A stretch of DNA of 64,000 nt from Enhygromyxa salina (GTDB lineage Bacteria; Myxococcota_A; Polyangia; Nannocystales; Nannocystaceae). The notes beneath the pieces are model-generated. The model was given only the letters and a program-made list of their open reading frames with translations. It was not told where the DNA came from and made no database searches. Positions within the stretch are counted from its first letter, which is position 1. Every line of letters starts with the position of its first letter. The stretch covers positions 1-64,000 of the forward strand of contig NZ_JMCC02000003.1 in the NCBI RefSeq assembly GCF_000737335.2. Direction: 5' to 3'. A program made the position numbers and the translations under genes. Below, piece after piece: positions 40,849 through 49,065 of the stretch.

Positions 40849-41316
40849 TCAGGGCTCGACAACGGTGATCGTGAAGGCGGCCTCGTACTCCGTCTCGCCG
40901 CGGAACTTCCTGGTGATGCGCAAGCCAGTTGTCCCGGGCGCGACGGCCTTGAACACGAAGGTGCCCGTGGCCTTGTCGGCCCCCGTCTTGCCCGCGCGGT
41001 CCGCCTTGGATTGCTCGAACGCCACGTCGGTCCGGAGGTGTTGGATGATCTGTGGATCTTCGACCTCGAACACCGCGCCGTAGCCAACCGAGGCGTGATC
41101 CGGGTACGCGTAGTACAGCTCGGCGCCAACCGGGGCGGTGATCTCTGTCTGGAGGTCGCCAAGCGTGATCGCGCTGCTGGCCTGGGCCGGCTCCTCCTCG
41201 ACTTGCACGGGCGCGGGCACGGGAGGCTCGGCGGACGGGGTGGAGCTTGGTGCCGGCGCTGCGCAAGCAAGCGCGAGCGCGGCGATGAGACAGGCGGAGA
41301 CTCGTTGCGATGACAT
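40849..41316 (-). CDS. Chagasin-like (I42) protease inhibitor lipoprotein
   Basis: A 155-residue predicted lipoprotein. The lipobox is ALALAC (Cys about 18), followed by a Pro/Ser/Glu linker. The mature part has the beta-sandwich pattern of chagasin family I42 cysteine-protease inhibitors: an entry strand ITLGDLQTEITAPVGAELYY, the conserved glycine-tyrosine loop (ASVGYGAVFEVEDP), and the ATGTFVFKAVAPGTTGLRIT core that matches the family's FxFKAxxxGxxxL motif. The canonical NPTTGYxW loop is not fully conserved, so activity against proteases is uncertain. The host's own or prey proteases are possible targets. Confidence 0.65.
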   Translation of the reverse strand: MSSQRVSACLIAALALACAAPAPSSTPSAEPPVPAPVQVEEEPAQASSAITLGDLQTEITAPVGAELYYAYPDHASVGYGAVFEVEDPQIIQHLRTDVAFEQSKADRAGKTGADKATGTFVFKAVAPGTTGLRITRKFRGETEYEAAFTITVVEP

Positions 41317-41515
41317 GGTGGTGGCGCTCTGGCGCCGGAGCGTACTCGCCTGGACGGGCTTCGCAACCGTCGCAGGCGTCGGCGACGGTCGGTCGCGGCA
41401 GTCTCGAGACCGTCTCGAACAGTCTCGAGTTGGGCGCTAAACGGCCGAACTGCGGGCGTCACAGCGAATTTCCGATCCACGGTCACTGGCACGCTGATTG
41501 CTCATCGGACGAGCG

Positions 41516-43513
41516 ATGCCGGATCAAAGCCAGTCGCCTTCACCACTCGCGTCCAAGAATCGCCGGCCAGCCGTCATTGCGATCGCCGCGCCACTTGTCT
41601 TCGGATTGGCCTGGTTCGCGCTTGGCTCCTCCGAGGAGTCGGCCGCGGTCAGCGAGGTCCGCGAGGGCGAACAACAGCAGCGCGCCAGCCTCGTCCACCA
41701 CGCTCGACTCAGCGCCGCGAGCTCGCAAGGGCGCCTGTGCAGCTTCGAGCCCGGCACCGCGATGGCCTATGAGGTCGTCAGCCAGACCAGCGTCGAGATC
41801 GACATGAGCCGGCTCGCGGACGAGGTCGACGCTGGCGGCCAGGCGCAGGTCCACGCGACGCAGGACCAAGCCCAGCAGATCGACCGCAGCTGGCACGTCG
41901 AGCTCGTGGCGGTCGCGCGCGACGACGACGGCTCGAGCGTCCTCGCGGCGCGCATCGACGACGGCGGCATCACGGCCAGCAACGGGGCCCCCACGGCCTC
42001 GGCTGGGCTGTCCGACACCTTCTTGATCCGCGTGGATCCCCGCTGTGGCATCCGCGAGTTTGGCTGGCGCAGCGAGGGTGACCTCGACGCCGCCCGCGAG
42101 CAGCAGCTGATGGCCGCGGGGCTTGGGTTCATCGCGCCAAGCAAGACCAGCGAGGCCGGCAGCTACGGCGGGACCAGCTTCGACGCGACCGGTCGCTACG
42201 CCGCGCGCTTCAACTACGAAGACGGGCGGATCAACGGCGCCGCTGTGTCCTACGCGATCGGCAGCGAGACCGGTCGCGTCGCGCCGATCGCAGTCGAGAT
42301 CCTCGCGTCGACGATCGAGGTCGAGCTCGCCGCCGACGCCTGGTTCGAGACGCTGACCAACGAGCGCGACCTCGAGTTCAGCCTTGGCGACCGACCCTTC
42401 GGCACGCACTTCCGCTCGACCCAGGCTCGCCGCGTCGCGCCCAACGGCTTCTCGCCGCAGGTCAACCTCGCCGACGGCGGCTGGAGCTTTGGACGGCTCG
42501 GGTCCAAGCCGCGCGACCCAAGCACCGACTTTGATGAGGCGCTGCGTGAAGTGCCGCTCGACGACGCGCTCGCCAACTACCGCGAGCTGGTCGCGTCGGG
42601 TTCGGTCAGCGACTACGGCAACATGCTGCGCGACTGGCTGCGGGCCAACCCCGAGCAGACCGGCGAGCTGTTGGCGCGGCTGCGGTCCGGCGAGTTCGAC
42701 CAAGAGCGTATCGCTCGTTCGGGCCTGTTCTACGCGCTGGGCTCGGCCAACACCGAGCAGGCCAAGGGCGCGCTGGTCGACATCCTTGGCGCCTGGCCCG
42801 ACGTGAGCCACCAGATCGCCGCCGCGCATGCGCTGTCGATGGTTCAGCAGCCCACGCCCGAGATGATCGAGCTCGTCGCGGCTGCGGCGAACAACGAGGG
42901 CCTCGCGTCGATCGAGCGTGGCTCGATGGCGCTGGCGCTCGGGACCGTGGCCAACACCGCCGCCGCCCAAGACCCCGAGCTCGCCGCCCAGGCCCGCGGA
43001 CAGATTCATGACTGGCTGGCCGCGCCCGCCGACGAGGCGCAGCTGGGTCACGCCCTGGCTGCGGCGGGCAACGCTGGGCACGACGAGCTCGCTGACGTGA
43101 TTGGCACCTACGTCGACCACGAGAGCCCAACGGTCCGCAAGCAGGCCGCGCACGCGATGCGGCAGATGTCGCCCGAGCAGGCCTATCCGCACCTCGAGCA
43201 GGCGCTTGGCGATGAAGATCGGGTGGTCCGAACCAGCGCGCTCGAGACCGCGACGTCGGTCGCCCGCCGCCATGATCAACAGCCAAGCGAGGGCCTGATC
43301 AGCCTCGCCGCGGACAGCCTCGCCAGCGCTGCGCAGGCCGAACAACGAGCCGCCGTCGCGCTGCTCGGCGAGGCTGCCAAGCACGGCGACGCCCAAGCCG
43401 ACTCGTTGCTGCGCGAGCACCTGCACGCGCAGCTCACTAGCGACGATCGCAACCCCGAGCGCCTCGCGGCGCTCGGCCGCAGCATGTCCGGCCACTGGAA
43501 GGCCGCGAACTAG
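41516..43513 (+). CDS. Membrane-anchored vitellogenin/HEAT-like protein
   Basis: About 665 residues from ATG 41516. A signal-anchor (about 23-42, VIAIAAPLVFGLAWFALG) is followed by a beta-rich region (about 70-290; CSFEPGTAMAYEVVSQTSVE, WHVELVAVARDDDGSSVLAA) that is reminiscent of the N-terminal barrel of vitellogenin-type lipid-transfer proteins. A long alpha superhelix of HEAT-like repeats (about 330-650: RSGLFYALGSANTEQAKGAL, VRKQAAHAMRQMSPEQAYPH) comes next. The superhelix resembles the lipovitellin helical domain. A lipid- or protein-binding role at the envelope is a hypothesis. It is followed after 92 bp by a giant lectin-bearing lipoprotein that may be its partner. Confidence 0.6.
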   Translation: MPDQSQSPSPLASKNRRPAVIAIAAPLVFGLAWFALGSSEESAAVSEVREGEQQQRASLVHHARLSAASSQGRLCSFEPGTAMAYEVVSQTSVEIDMSRLADEVDAGGQAQVHATQDQAQQIDRSWHVELVAVARDDDGSSVLAARIDDGGITASNGAPTASAGLSDTFLIRVDPRCGIREFGWRSEGDLDAAREQQLMAAGLGFIAPSKTSEAGSYGGTSFDATGRYAARFNYEDGRINGAAVSYAIGSETGRVAPIAVEILASTIEVELAADAWFETLTNERDLEFSLGDRPFGTHFRSTQARRVAPNGFSPQVNLADGGWSFGRLGSKPRDPSTDFDEALREVPLDDALANYRELVASGSVSDYGNMLRDWLRANPEQTGELLARLRSGEFDQERIARSGLFYALGSANTEQAKGALVDILGAWPDVSHQIAAAHALSMVQQPTPEMIELVAAAANNEGLASIERGSMALALGTVANTAAAQDPELAAQARGQIHDWLAAPADEAQLGHALAAAGNAGHDELADVIGTYVDHESPTVRKQAAHAMRQMSPEQAYPHLEQALGDEDRVVRTSALETATSVARRHDQQPSEGLISLAADSLASAAQAEQRAAVALLGEAAKHGDAQADSLLREHLHAQLTSDDRNPERLAALGRSMSGHWKAAN

Positions 43514-43604
43514 CTCAGTCCCCCTCCAACGTCCGCCCAACGTCCGGCCCGGTGGGACCGGCGAACGGCGCCCCCTTGCCCAACGACAGATCGAGTCAAA
43601 GCCA

Positions 43605-46508
43605 ATGTCCAAACAAGTCATCACTCGCACCCTCTGCACCTTCGCAGTTCCCCTCGTTCTCGCCACCGGTTGTGGTGACACGACCAACTCCGACGGCGAC
43701 GAAGCGGCCGTCGCCAACGATCACATCACGGTGACCAAGCTCGAGATCACCAGCGCCGATGATCCGCAGCTGTTGCATCCGCTGCGGGTTGCGATTAACG
43801 CGGAGCTGAGCGGCGAGGCCTACGCGACCGATCTCCTGATCGGCATGCGAACCAGCGACGGCGCGGCCGGGTGCGTGCTCGGGGCGATGCCCGTCGAGCA
43901 CACCAGCGATCCCGAGCAGCTCGAGGGCGTCGACTCGCCCACCGCGTACGCAAACGAGGCTGAGTTCATGGTCGACCGCGAGTGCTACGAGCTCGCTGGG
44001 CGCGACGACGTCGAGCTGTTTGCGTCGTTCGACCCGTGGAACCGGATTGGTGATCGGGTGATCGACGCGTCCAACCCCACGGGCTACGACATCTACTCGG
44101 TCGTCGCCGCGGCGGCGGTCAGCCTCGAAGGCTGTGAGACCTGCGAGACCCAGTACTCGCTGCACGACAACCCCGGTCTCGATGCGCAGCTGCGCGAGCT
44201 CAACCTCTCGTCGGTGGTCGCCGTGGTCCCGGTCGCCGCCCCTGATGGCGAGGCGCCGGCACTCGTCAATCGCCCCGACTTCAGCGTGACCTCGCGCTCG
44301 CGGATCACCGGGCTCGCCGACGGCAAGGCGCTCGACGAAGGACAGGTCCACATTGCCCACCACATCCGCCCGCTCGGCTCGACCGACGCCGGGCTCCCGC
44401 TGATCCAACGCAAGAATGACGAGCCGAGCACCCTCGCCAACGTCGAGGTCCCGAGCAACGGCGACCTGACCGTCTCGAGCGCGCTGTACCTCGAGGACGC
44501 CGCCCGCGAGGCGATCGTAAATGGGGCCTGGTCGAACATCGAAGAGTTCGAGCTGGTCACCTGCCTCGAGACCCAGTTTGATCAAGCCGTCTACCCTGGC
44601 GAGCTCGAGCCGCGGGCCAACGACTGCGCGGCGGTCCCGGTCGTGATCGTGCGCCAAGTGGTCGGTGAAGACGGCCTCCCCGTGTCCCAACCCGGCGCCG
44701 CCTCGGCCCGCAGCGCCGAAGTGTGGGGCGACAGCTGGGGCGCGAACAGCAGCTACGGGTTTGGCTACTCGGGCCTGAGCTTCGAGACCTGGCTAGACGT
44801 CAACGGCTCGGACGGCGCGGCCACGACCTACAAGGGCATCGAGATCCACAGCGCGGGCTCTTGGTTCGAGGCGGGCGTGTACTCCGAGGGCACGGTGTTC
44901 GACAACTCCGTCGACGTCCTCGACATCTACGCGACCTTCATTGGCTACGACTTTGGTGGCGGCGGCGTGGCGATGGGCGCGTCGATCTTCACCTACGAGT
45001 TCATCCCGGAGTTCGAGATCCAGCTCAGCGACGGCGACCCGGTGTCGCTTCAGGACATCTTCGACGCGGCCAGCCTCGACATCGATCCAACCTTGACCAA
45101 GAGCGTGAGCCTGGTCGGCGTCAACTTTGATGATGGCTGCGGCTCGGTCAGCGCGGGACTGTGGCTCGAGGGCACCGTTGGCATCGACACCGAGCAGACC
45201 ACGATCACCGCGAGCACGACCCGGCAAGGCGTCGAGGTTGAAGGCACGATCACCCCGTTCATGGACATCGCCGCCAAGGCCGGGACCACCGTCAACTACA
45301 GCGAATACGTCAGCGGTGGGATCATCGCCACGCTCAACCTGCTCGAGCTCGACGTCCCATTCACGGTCGGGGTCGAGGTCATCGACTACTCGCCGCTCTC
45401 GGCCGTTCGCTTGGTGTTCAACGAGTACGCCTCGGCGTTCCTGACCACGCTGTCCGGCGACATCACATTTAGCATCAACTACACCATCCCGTGGCCAATC
45501 TGCTGGGCGAACTGCAGCGGCGACCACACCCACACCATCGCCAGCTGGAACGGCTACAGCACGACCATCGACTTCTTCGACCTGACCCAGATCGTCAACG
45601 TTGGCGACGACAAGCCCAGCGGGACCTGGTGCACCGGCTCGACCCAGGAGCTGTTCGCTGGCGACTTCAACGGTGACAGCGCGACCGACTACCTGTGCCA
45701 CGGCACGGACAACGGCAAGAAGTGGATTGACTTCCAGAGCGGCGGCGCCTTCGGGGGCACCGATTGGGTCCGGAGCGCGAATTGGTGCCTGGACAGCTCC
45801 GGCGAGCTCCTGGTTGGCGACTTCAACGGTGACGGCCGCGACGACATGCTCTGCCACGGCTCGTCGACCAAGTGGATTGACTACGCCGACGCCAACGGTG
45901 AGTTCTGGGGAACCGACTGGTCGGCGGCGTCGACCTGGTGCACCGGCAGCAACGCCGTGCTCTACACCGACGACTACGACGGCGACGGGCGCGACGATCT
46001 GTACTGCTACAACAAAGTGAGCGACACCAAGTACCTCGACTACGCCGACGCCAACGGTCAGTTCGGCGGGACCGACTGGACCGGCCCCACAACCACCAAC
46101 GCGAAGATCAAGGCCGCGTGGAACAACAACCTTTGCCTCAACGTCATCGGCAACAACAGCTCGTCCAACGGCCAGTCGGTCAACCTCTACAACTGCAACT
46201 CCGTGGCGGAGAGCTTTGACATCTACTTCCCGCGCGACGGCCAGATCCGCGCGACCTGGAACGATGGCATGTGCCTCAACGCGGTCGGCAACAACTCGTC
46301 GACCAACGGGGTGGACGTCAACATGTACGACTGCGACTCGGTGTCCGAGTCTTGGGTGTTCGACCCCAACGACAACAAGATCCACGCGGAGTGGAACCCG
46401 AACATGTGCCTCAACATCGTCGGCAACAACACGATGAACAACGGGGCCAACGCCAACCTGTACAATTGCGCCGACGTCACGGAGACCTGGATCATCGTCC
46501 CGCAATAG
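43605..46508 (+). CDS. Large surface lipoprotein with FG-GAP-like repeats and ricin-type lectin domain
   Basis: A 967-residue lipoprotein. The lipobox is LVLATGC (Cys about 23). The N-terminal half (about 30-690) is beta-rich with no recognised family and many Glu/Asp. Between about 690 and 840 there are VCBS/FG-GAP-like units (LFAGDFNGDSATDYLCHG, LLVGDFNGDGRDDMLCHG, YTDDYDGDGRDDLYCY) that bind calcium in this family. The C-terminal 130 residues form a beta-trefoil with three repeats (LCLNVIGNNSSSNGQSVNLY, MCLNAVGNNSSTNGVDVNMY, MCLNIVGNNTMNNGANANLY), like ricin-type carbohydrate-binding lectins. It is probably exported and sugar-binding, and it may form a complex with the HEAT-like protein just upstream. 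Confidence 0.75.
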   Translation: MSKQVITRTLCTFAVPLVLATGCGDTTNSDGDEAAVANDHITVTKLEITSADDPQLLHPLRVAINAELSGEAYATDLLIGMRTSDGAAGCVLGAMPVEHTSDPEQLEGVDSPTAYANEAEFMVDRECYELAGRDDVELFASFDPWNRIGDRVIDASNPTGYDIYSVVAAAAVSLEGCETCETQYSLHDNPGLDAQLRELNLSSVVAVVPVAAPDGEAPALVNRPDFSVTSRSRITGLADGKALDEGQVHIAHHIRPLGSTDAGLPLIQRKNDEPSTLANVEVPSNGDLTVSSALYLEDAAREAIVNGAWSNIEEFELVTCLETQFDQAVYPGELEPRANDCAAVPVVIVRQVVGEDGLPVSQPGAASARSAEVWGDSWGANSSYGFGYSGLSFETWLDVNGSDGAATTYKGIEIHSAGSWFEAGVYSEGTVFDNSVDVLDIYATFIGYDFGGGGVAMGASIFTYEFIPEFEIQLSDGDPVSLQDIFDAASLDIDPTLTKSVSLVGVNFDDGCGSVSAGLWLEGTVGIDTEQTTITASTTRQGVEVEGTITPFMDIAAKAGTTVNYSEYVSGGIIATLNLLELDVPFTVGVEVIDYSPLSAVRLVFNEYASAFLTTLSGDITFSINYTIPWPICWANCSGDHTHTIASWNGYSTTIDFFDLTQIVNVGDDKPSGTWCTGSTQELFAGDFNGDSATDYLCHGTDNGKKWIDFQSGGAFGGTDWVRSANWCLDSSGELLVGDFNGDGRDDMLCHGSSTKWIDYADANGEFWGTDWSAASTWCTGSNAVLYTDDYDGDGRDDLYCYNKVSDTKYLDYADANGQFGGTDWTGPTTTNAKIKAAWNNNLCLNVIGNNSSSNGQSVNLYNCNSVAESFDIYFPRDGQIRATWNDGMCLNAVGNNSSTNGVDVNMYDCDSVSESWVFDPNDNKIHAEWNPNMCLNIVGNNTMNNGANANLYNCADVTETWIIVPQ

Positions 46509-46527
46509 CCCCACGGGCTCGACTACG

Positions 46528-46557
46528 CCGCGTCCCGAGCACTTGCTCGGGACGCGG
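46528..46557. terminator. Strong hairpin terminator after the lectin lipoprotein
   Basis: Perfect 13-bp stem CCGCGTCCCGAGC, loop ACTT, GCTCGGGACGCGG, 19 bases after the stop codon. No T-tract follows, so termination may depend on the hairpin or on Rho. Confidence 0.75.
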
Positions 46558-46662
46558 CTCGTTCGGGTCCGTGACGGCGTGCGAGAAGCCCAGTCAGACC
46601 GGGTGCTACATCGCGTTCAATAGCTATCTGCAGGGTGACGGGCCGAGCGACGACCCACCCAC

Positions 46663-46809
46663 GAACCTGGCGAGTGGGTTGGTCAGGAGACCACCGCCTC
46701 AGGGCTGCACCAGTATGACGTTGCGCTGGCCATGGGTGACCTGCTGGAGGGCACGCGCAAGCGGGCGACCAAGCTCGACGACGAGTCGAGTTACTGCGTG
46801 GTCGACTGA
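46663..46809 (+). pseudogene. Short orphan C-terminal gene remnant
   Basis: A 48-codon open stretch ending at TGA 46807-46809 reads like a protein C-terminus (TTASGLHQYDVALAMGDLLE, DDESSYCVVD). Upstream sequence degenerates in all frames and no start was found. The parent family was not recognised. The region 46558-46831 otherwise holds no gene. Confidence 0.35.
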
Positions 46810-46831
46810 GCTCTGGCGGCGCGCGGGAGCT

Positions 46832-48205
46832 TCAGCAAGCTGGCTGAGCGTAAGCGTGCGCGTGGACGGCGTGATCCGAGCGTGCCTTCGTTGGAGCGGT
46901 GACGCCCCGCCGCGCCCAGGCCCGCCGAGCTGGCAAGCCGTGGGCTTCGAGGCCCGGAATGATCACCGCCTCGACGCACGCGTGGAACAGCTCGCGCGCC
47001 GCCGCCCCCTCGCACAGCCCAAACGCTTCACCGCCCGCTGGAACCACGAACGCGGCCGGCAGATGGGCGAGCTCGTGGCGCTCGAGCTCGGCGAACGCGA
47101 CCTCGAGATAGTCACCAAGCCGGTCGAGCAGCGCCGGGTTGGCGCCCGCGAGCAAGCGCGGCAGCAGCCGCCAGCCAAAGTTTGCGTGGCCACACTCGTC
47201 TGCGTAGATCTGGCTCAGCAGCTCGCGCAGCGGGCCCTCGGGCATCTCGATCCGCTCGGCGCCGATCAGCGCGACCGCGACCGTCTCGCTCAGGCAGCAC
47301 ACGCTCAAGAGGTTGCGCAGCGCGGCCTCGAGCGGCGAGCGTGCGTCGTCGTGGCTGGGAAACGCGGTCGCCGGCAACGCGGGCGCCCGCGCTGAACCAC
47401 CAAGGGCCTCGACGACCGCCCCACACATCACCCCATGCAGGCGCTCCTCGTCCGCGAAGCCGCGCAGCCGGGTGCGCTCGCTAGCGCTCAGCTTGGCCGC
47501 GCCCGTGAGCTGCTCGAGCTGGGCGCTCAGGCCCTCGAACACGCGGGCGGAACCATGCTCGTTGACCATGCGCCCGGTCCACGTGACGACCGCGGCCCGC
47601 TGCAGCTGCGCGGTCGCAGGCTGCGTGGCCAGCGACAGCCCGAGCTCCCGCGCCTCGTCGCGCAGATCCAAGATCCCCGGCTTCGACGCCGGGCTGAGCT
47701 GGGCCAGCGAGCGTTGGGCCGACGGCGGCGTGGGCGGGCCCCACGGCGTGCACGCGCCCCCGGGCCAATCGAGCAGGGCACAGCACGCGGTTTGATTGTG
47801 CATCCAGACGTCGTAGGTCTGATTGCTGGCGGCCTTGGTCTGCTCGTCCGCGTCCTCGGGGAACGGCGCACTGATCGCGGTCAGCAGCATGTTGCAGCAG
47901 CGTTGGTTGGCTTCCGTAGCGTCGAGCTCGGCGTTCTCGTTGGTCGCAAGCCGCGACTCACAGGCCGCCAGCTCACCGCGCTGCTCGAGCTCGGGCGAGA
48001 GCGCGGCCTCGCGCTGCGCGTCTGTGACCGACGGATCTGGCTCGGCGATCACCGCTGGCGCGGCGCCGTCAGCAGACCCCTCACCCGAGCCCGAGTCGGG
48101 GGCCGTGCTCTGCTCGGCCCGACAACCGGGGCTCGCCAGCAACGCCGCGCAGCAAGAGATTCGAGCGGTGGCGGCGAGGGCTTCGTGGAAGGTTGCGCGC
48201 TTCAT
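46832..48205 (-). CDS. Lipoprotein with ferritin-like di-iron domain (paralogue 2)
   Basis: About 457 residues from ATG 48205 (KRATFHEALAA). The lipobox is LLASPGC, followed by a Ser/Gly/Asp linker and an Asn/Cys-rich region. The C-terminal ferritin-like bundle shows E-x-x-H pairs: VNEHGSARVFEGL, ADEERLHGVMCGAV, LSETVAVALIGAERI, YADECGHANFGWRLL. The order of domains (lipobox, linker, Cys-rich segment, di-iron helices) matches the gene at 26790-28151, so the two are probable paralogues with low overall identity. The second ExxH pair is replaced by DECGH. The function is unknown, possibly an oxidative or metal-handling role at the surface. A palindromic repeat sits between its start and the neighbouring gene. 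Confidence 0.7.
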   Translation of the reverse strand: MKRATFHEALAATARISCCAALLASPGCRAEQSTAPDSGSGEGSADGAAPAVIAEPDPSVTDAQREAALSPELEQRGELAACESRLATNENAELDATEANQRCCNMLLTAISAPFPEDADEQTKAASNQTYDVWMHNQTACCALLDWPGGACTPWGPPTPPSAQRSLAQLSPASKPGILDLRDEARELGLSLATQPATAQLQRAAVVTWTGRMVNEHGSARVFEGLSAQLEQLTGAAKLSASERTRLRGFADEERLHGVMCGAVVEALGGSARAPALPATAFPSHDDARSPLEAALRNLLSVCCLSETVAVALIGAERIEMPEGPLRELLSQIYADECGHANFGWRLLPRLLAGANPALLDRLGDYLEVAFAELERHELAHLPAAFVVPAGGEAFGLCEGAAARELFHACVEAVIIPGLEAHGLPARRAWARRGVTAPTKARSDHAVHAHAYAQPAC

Positions 48206-48251
48206 GGGGACTGCGCGGCCTCGACCGCGGCCGCAGCCTAACACCGCCGCG

Positions 48252-48290
48252 CGCCAGCGGGCGAGAAAACTCGCCCGAGCTGAAAGAGCG
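48252..48290. repeat. Dispersed palindromic repeat, copy 4
   Basis: GCCAGCGGGCGAGAAAACTCGCCCGAGCTGAAAGAGCG has the same arms (GGGCGAG/CTCGCCC) and GAGCTGA tail as the copies at 6415, 8394 and 8451. It lies between two minus-strand genes, just downstream of the Cys-repeat lipoprotein. Confidence 0.75.
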
Positions 48291-48291
48291 C

Positions 48292-48900
48292 TCAGTAGAA
48301 CCGGCAGTAGCGATAGCGCTTATTGTCGCAGTAGCTGCCGTTGCACTCCATTCCCTTGATGTAGTAGCCGTTGCCCGCCATGAACGCGGACTGCTCTTCG
48401 GAGTACCAGCCCGACCAGTAACAATTGCCCGTCTTCGAGCCCGGGAAGGCCGTGCAGCGCAAGCTCAGGTTGTCGCAGTAGCTGCCCGTACAGTCGACCC
48501 CCGTCATCCATTCGTTGGATCCCCAACAGTGGCCCTCGTTCTCGTACCCAGACCCTTCCTCGGAGAAGTAGTCGGTCCAGTAGCTCGAGCCGATCTGGGT
48601 GCCGCCCACTTCTTCACAATAGGGGCTGACATTGTCACAGTAGGAACCATCGCAGTCGAACCCGCGAACCGCGTAGTGATTTGGACACATCAACGAGGGA
48701 TATTCCTCGGATGTGTAGCCGATCCAGCCCCGGAACATGTCCGTGTCGTGGACCTCGTCACCGGGGACGGCGGCGATGACGTTGTCGACGGAGTCGACCG
48801 TGTTGATGTCTGCCTCGGTGCCGCATCCAGCGATAGCCAGCGCCAAGCCGGCGTACATGATGCACGAGAGCGTGTTCTTGTTGTTTCGGTTTCCGTCCAT
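48292..48900 (-). CDS. Lipoprotein with three CxGSYCDN repeats
   Basis: A 202-residue lipoprotein. The lipobox is LALAIAGC (Cys about 26). The mature chain contains three repeats of about 45-50 residues. Each ends in CxGSYCDNxxxxC (GFDCDGSYCDNVSPYC, GVDCTGSYCDNLSLRC, GMECNGSYCDNKRYRYC) and is preceded by an aromatic stretch (WIGYTSEEYPS, YWTDYFSEEGS, YWSGWYSEEQS). Each repeat can form one or two disulfides. Similar repeats are found in other myxobacterial secreted proteins, but their function is unknown. The gene sits directly downstream of the palindromic repeat, 48252-48290. Confidence 0.7.
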   Translation of the reverse strand: MDGNRNNKNTLSCIMYAGLALAIAGCGTEADINTVDSVDNVIAAVPGDEVHDTDMFRGWIGYTSEEYPSLMCPNHYAVRGFDCDGSYCDNVSPYCEEVGGTQIGSSYWTDYFSEEGSGYENEGHCWGSNEWMTGVDCTGSYCDNLSLRCTAFPGSKTGNCYWSGWYSEEQSAFMAGNGYYIKGMECNGSYCDNKRYRYCRFY

Positions 48901-49065
48901 GACTTTGTCCCCTTCGAGCGTGAAGAATGGTCATTTTCAGCTTCAATTATTGTGCGGTTTTGGTGAGCAGGGGCCCCCGAAGGTCAGAAGTAAATGCGCC
49001 ACGTTTCTCGCAGCCCGTGGTGCAAGGCGTCCTTGTCGCGTGTTACTATCTGAACCCGCGGGACC

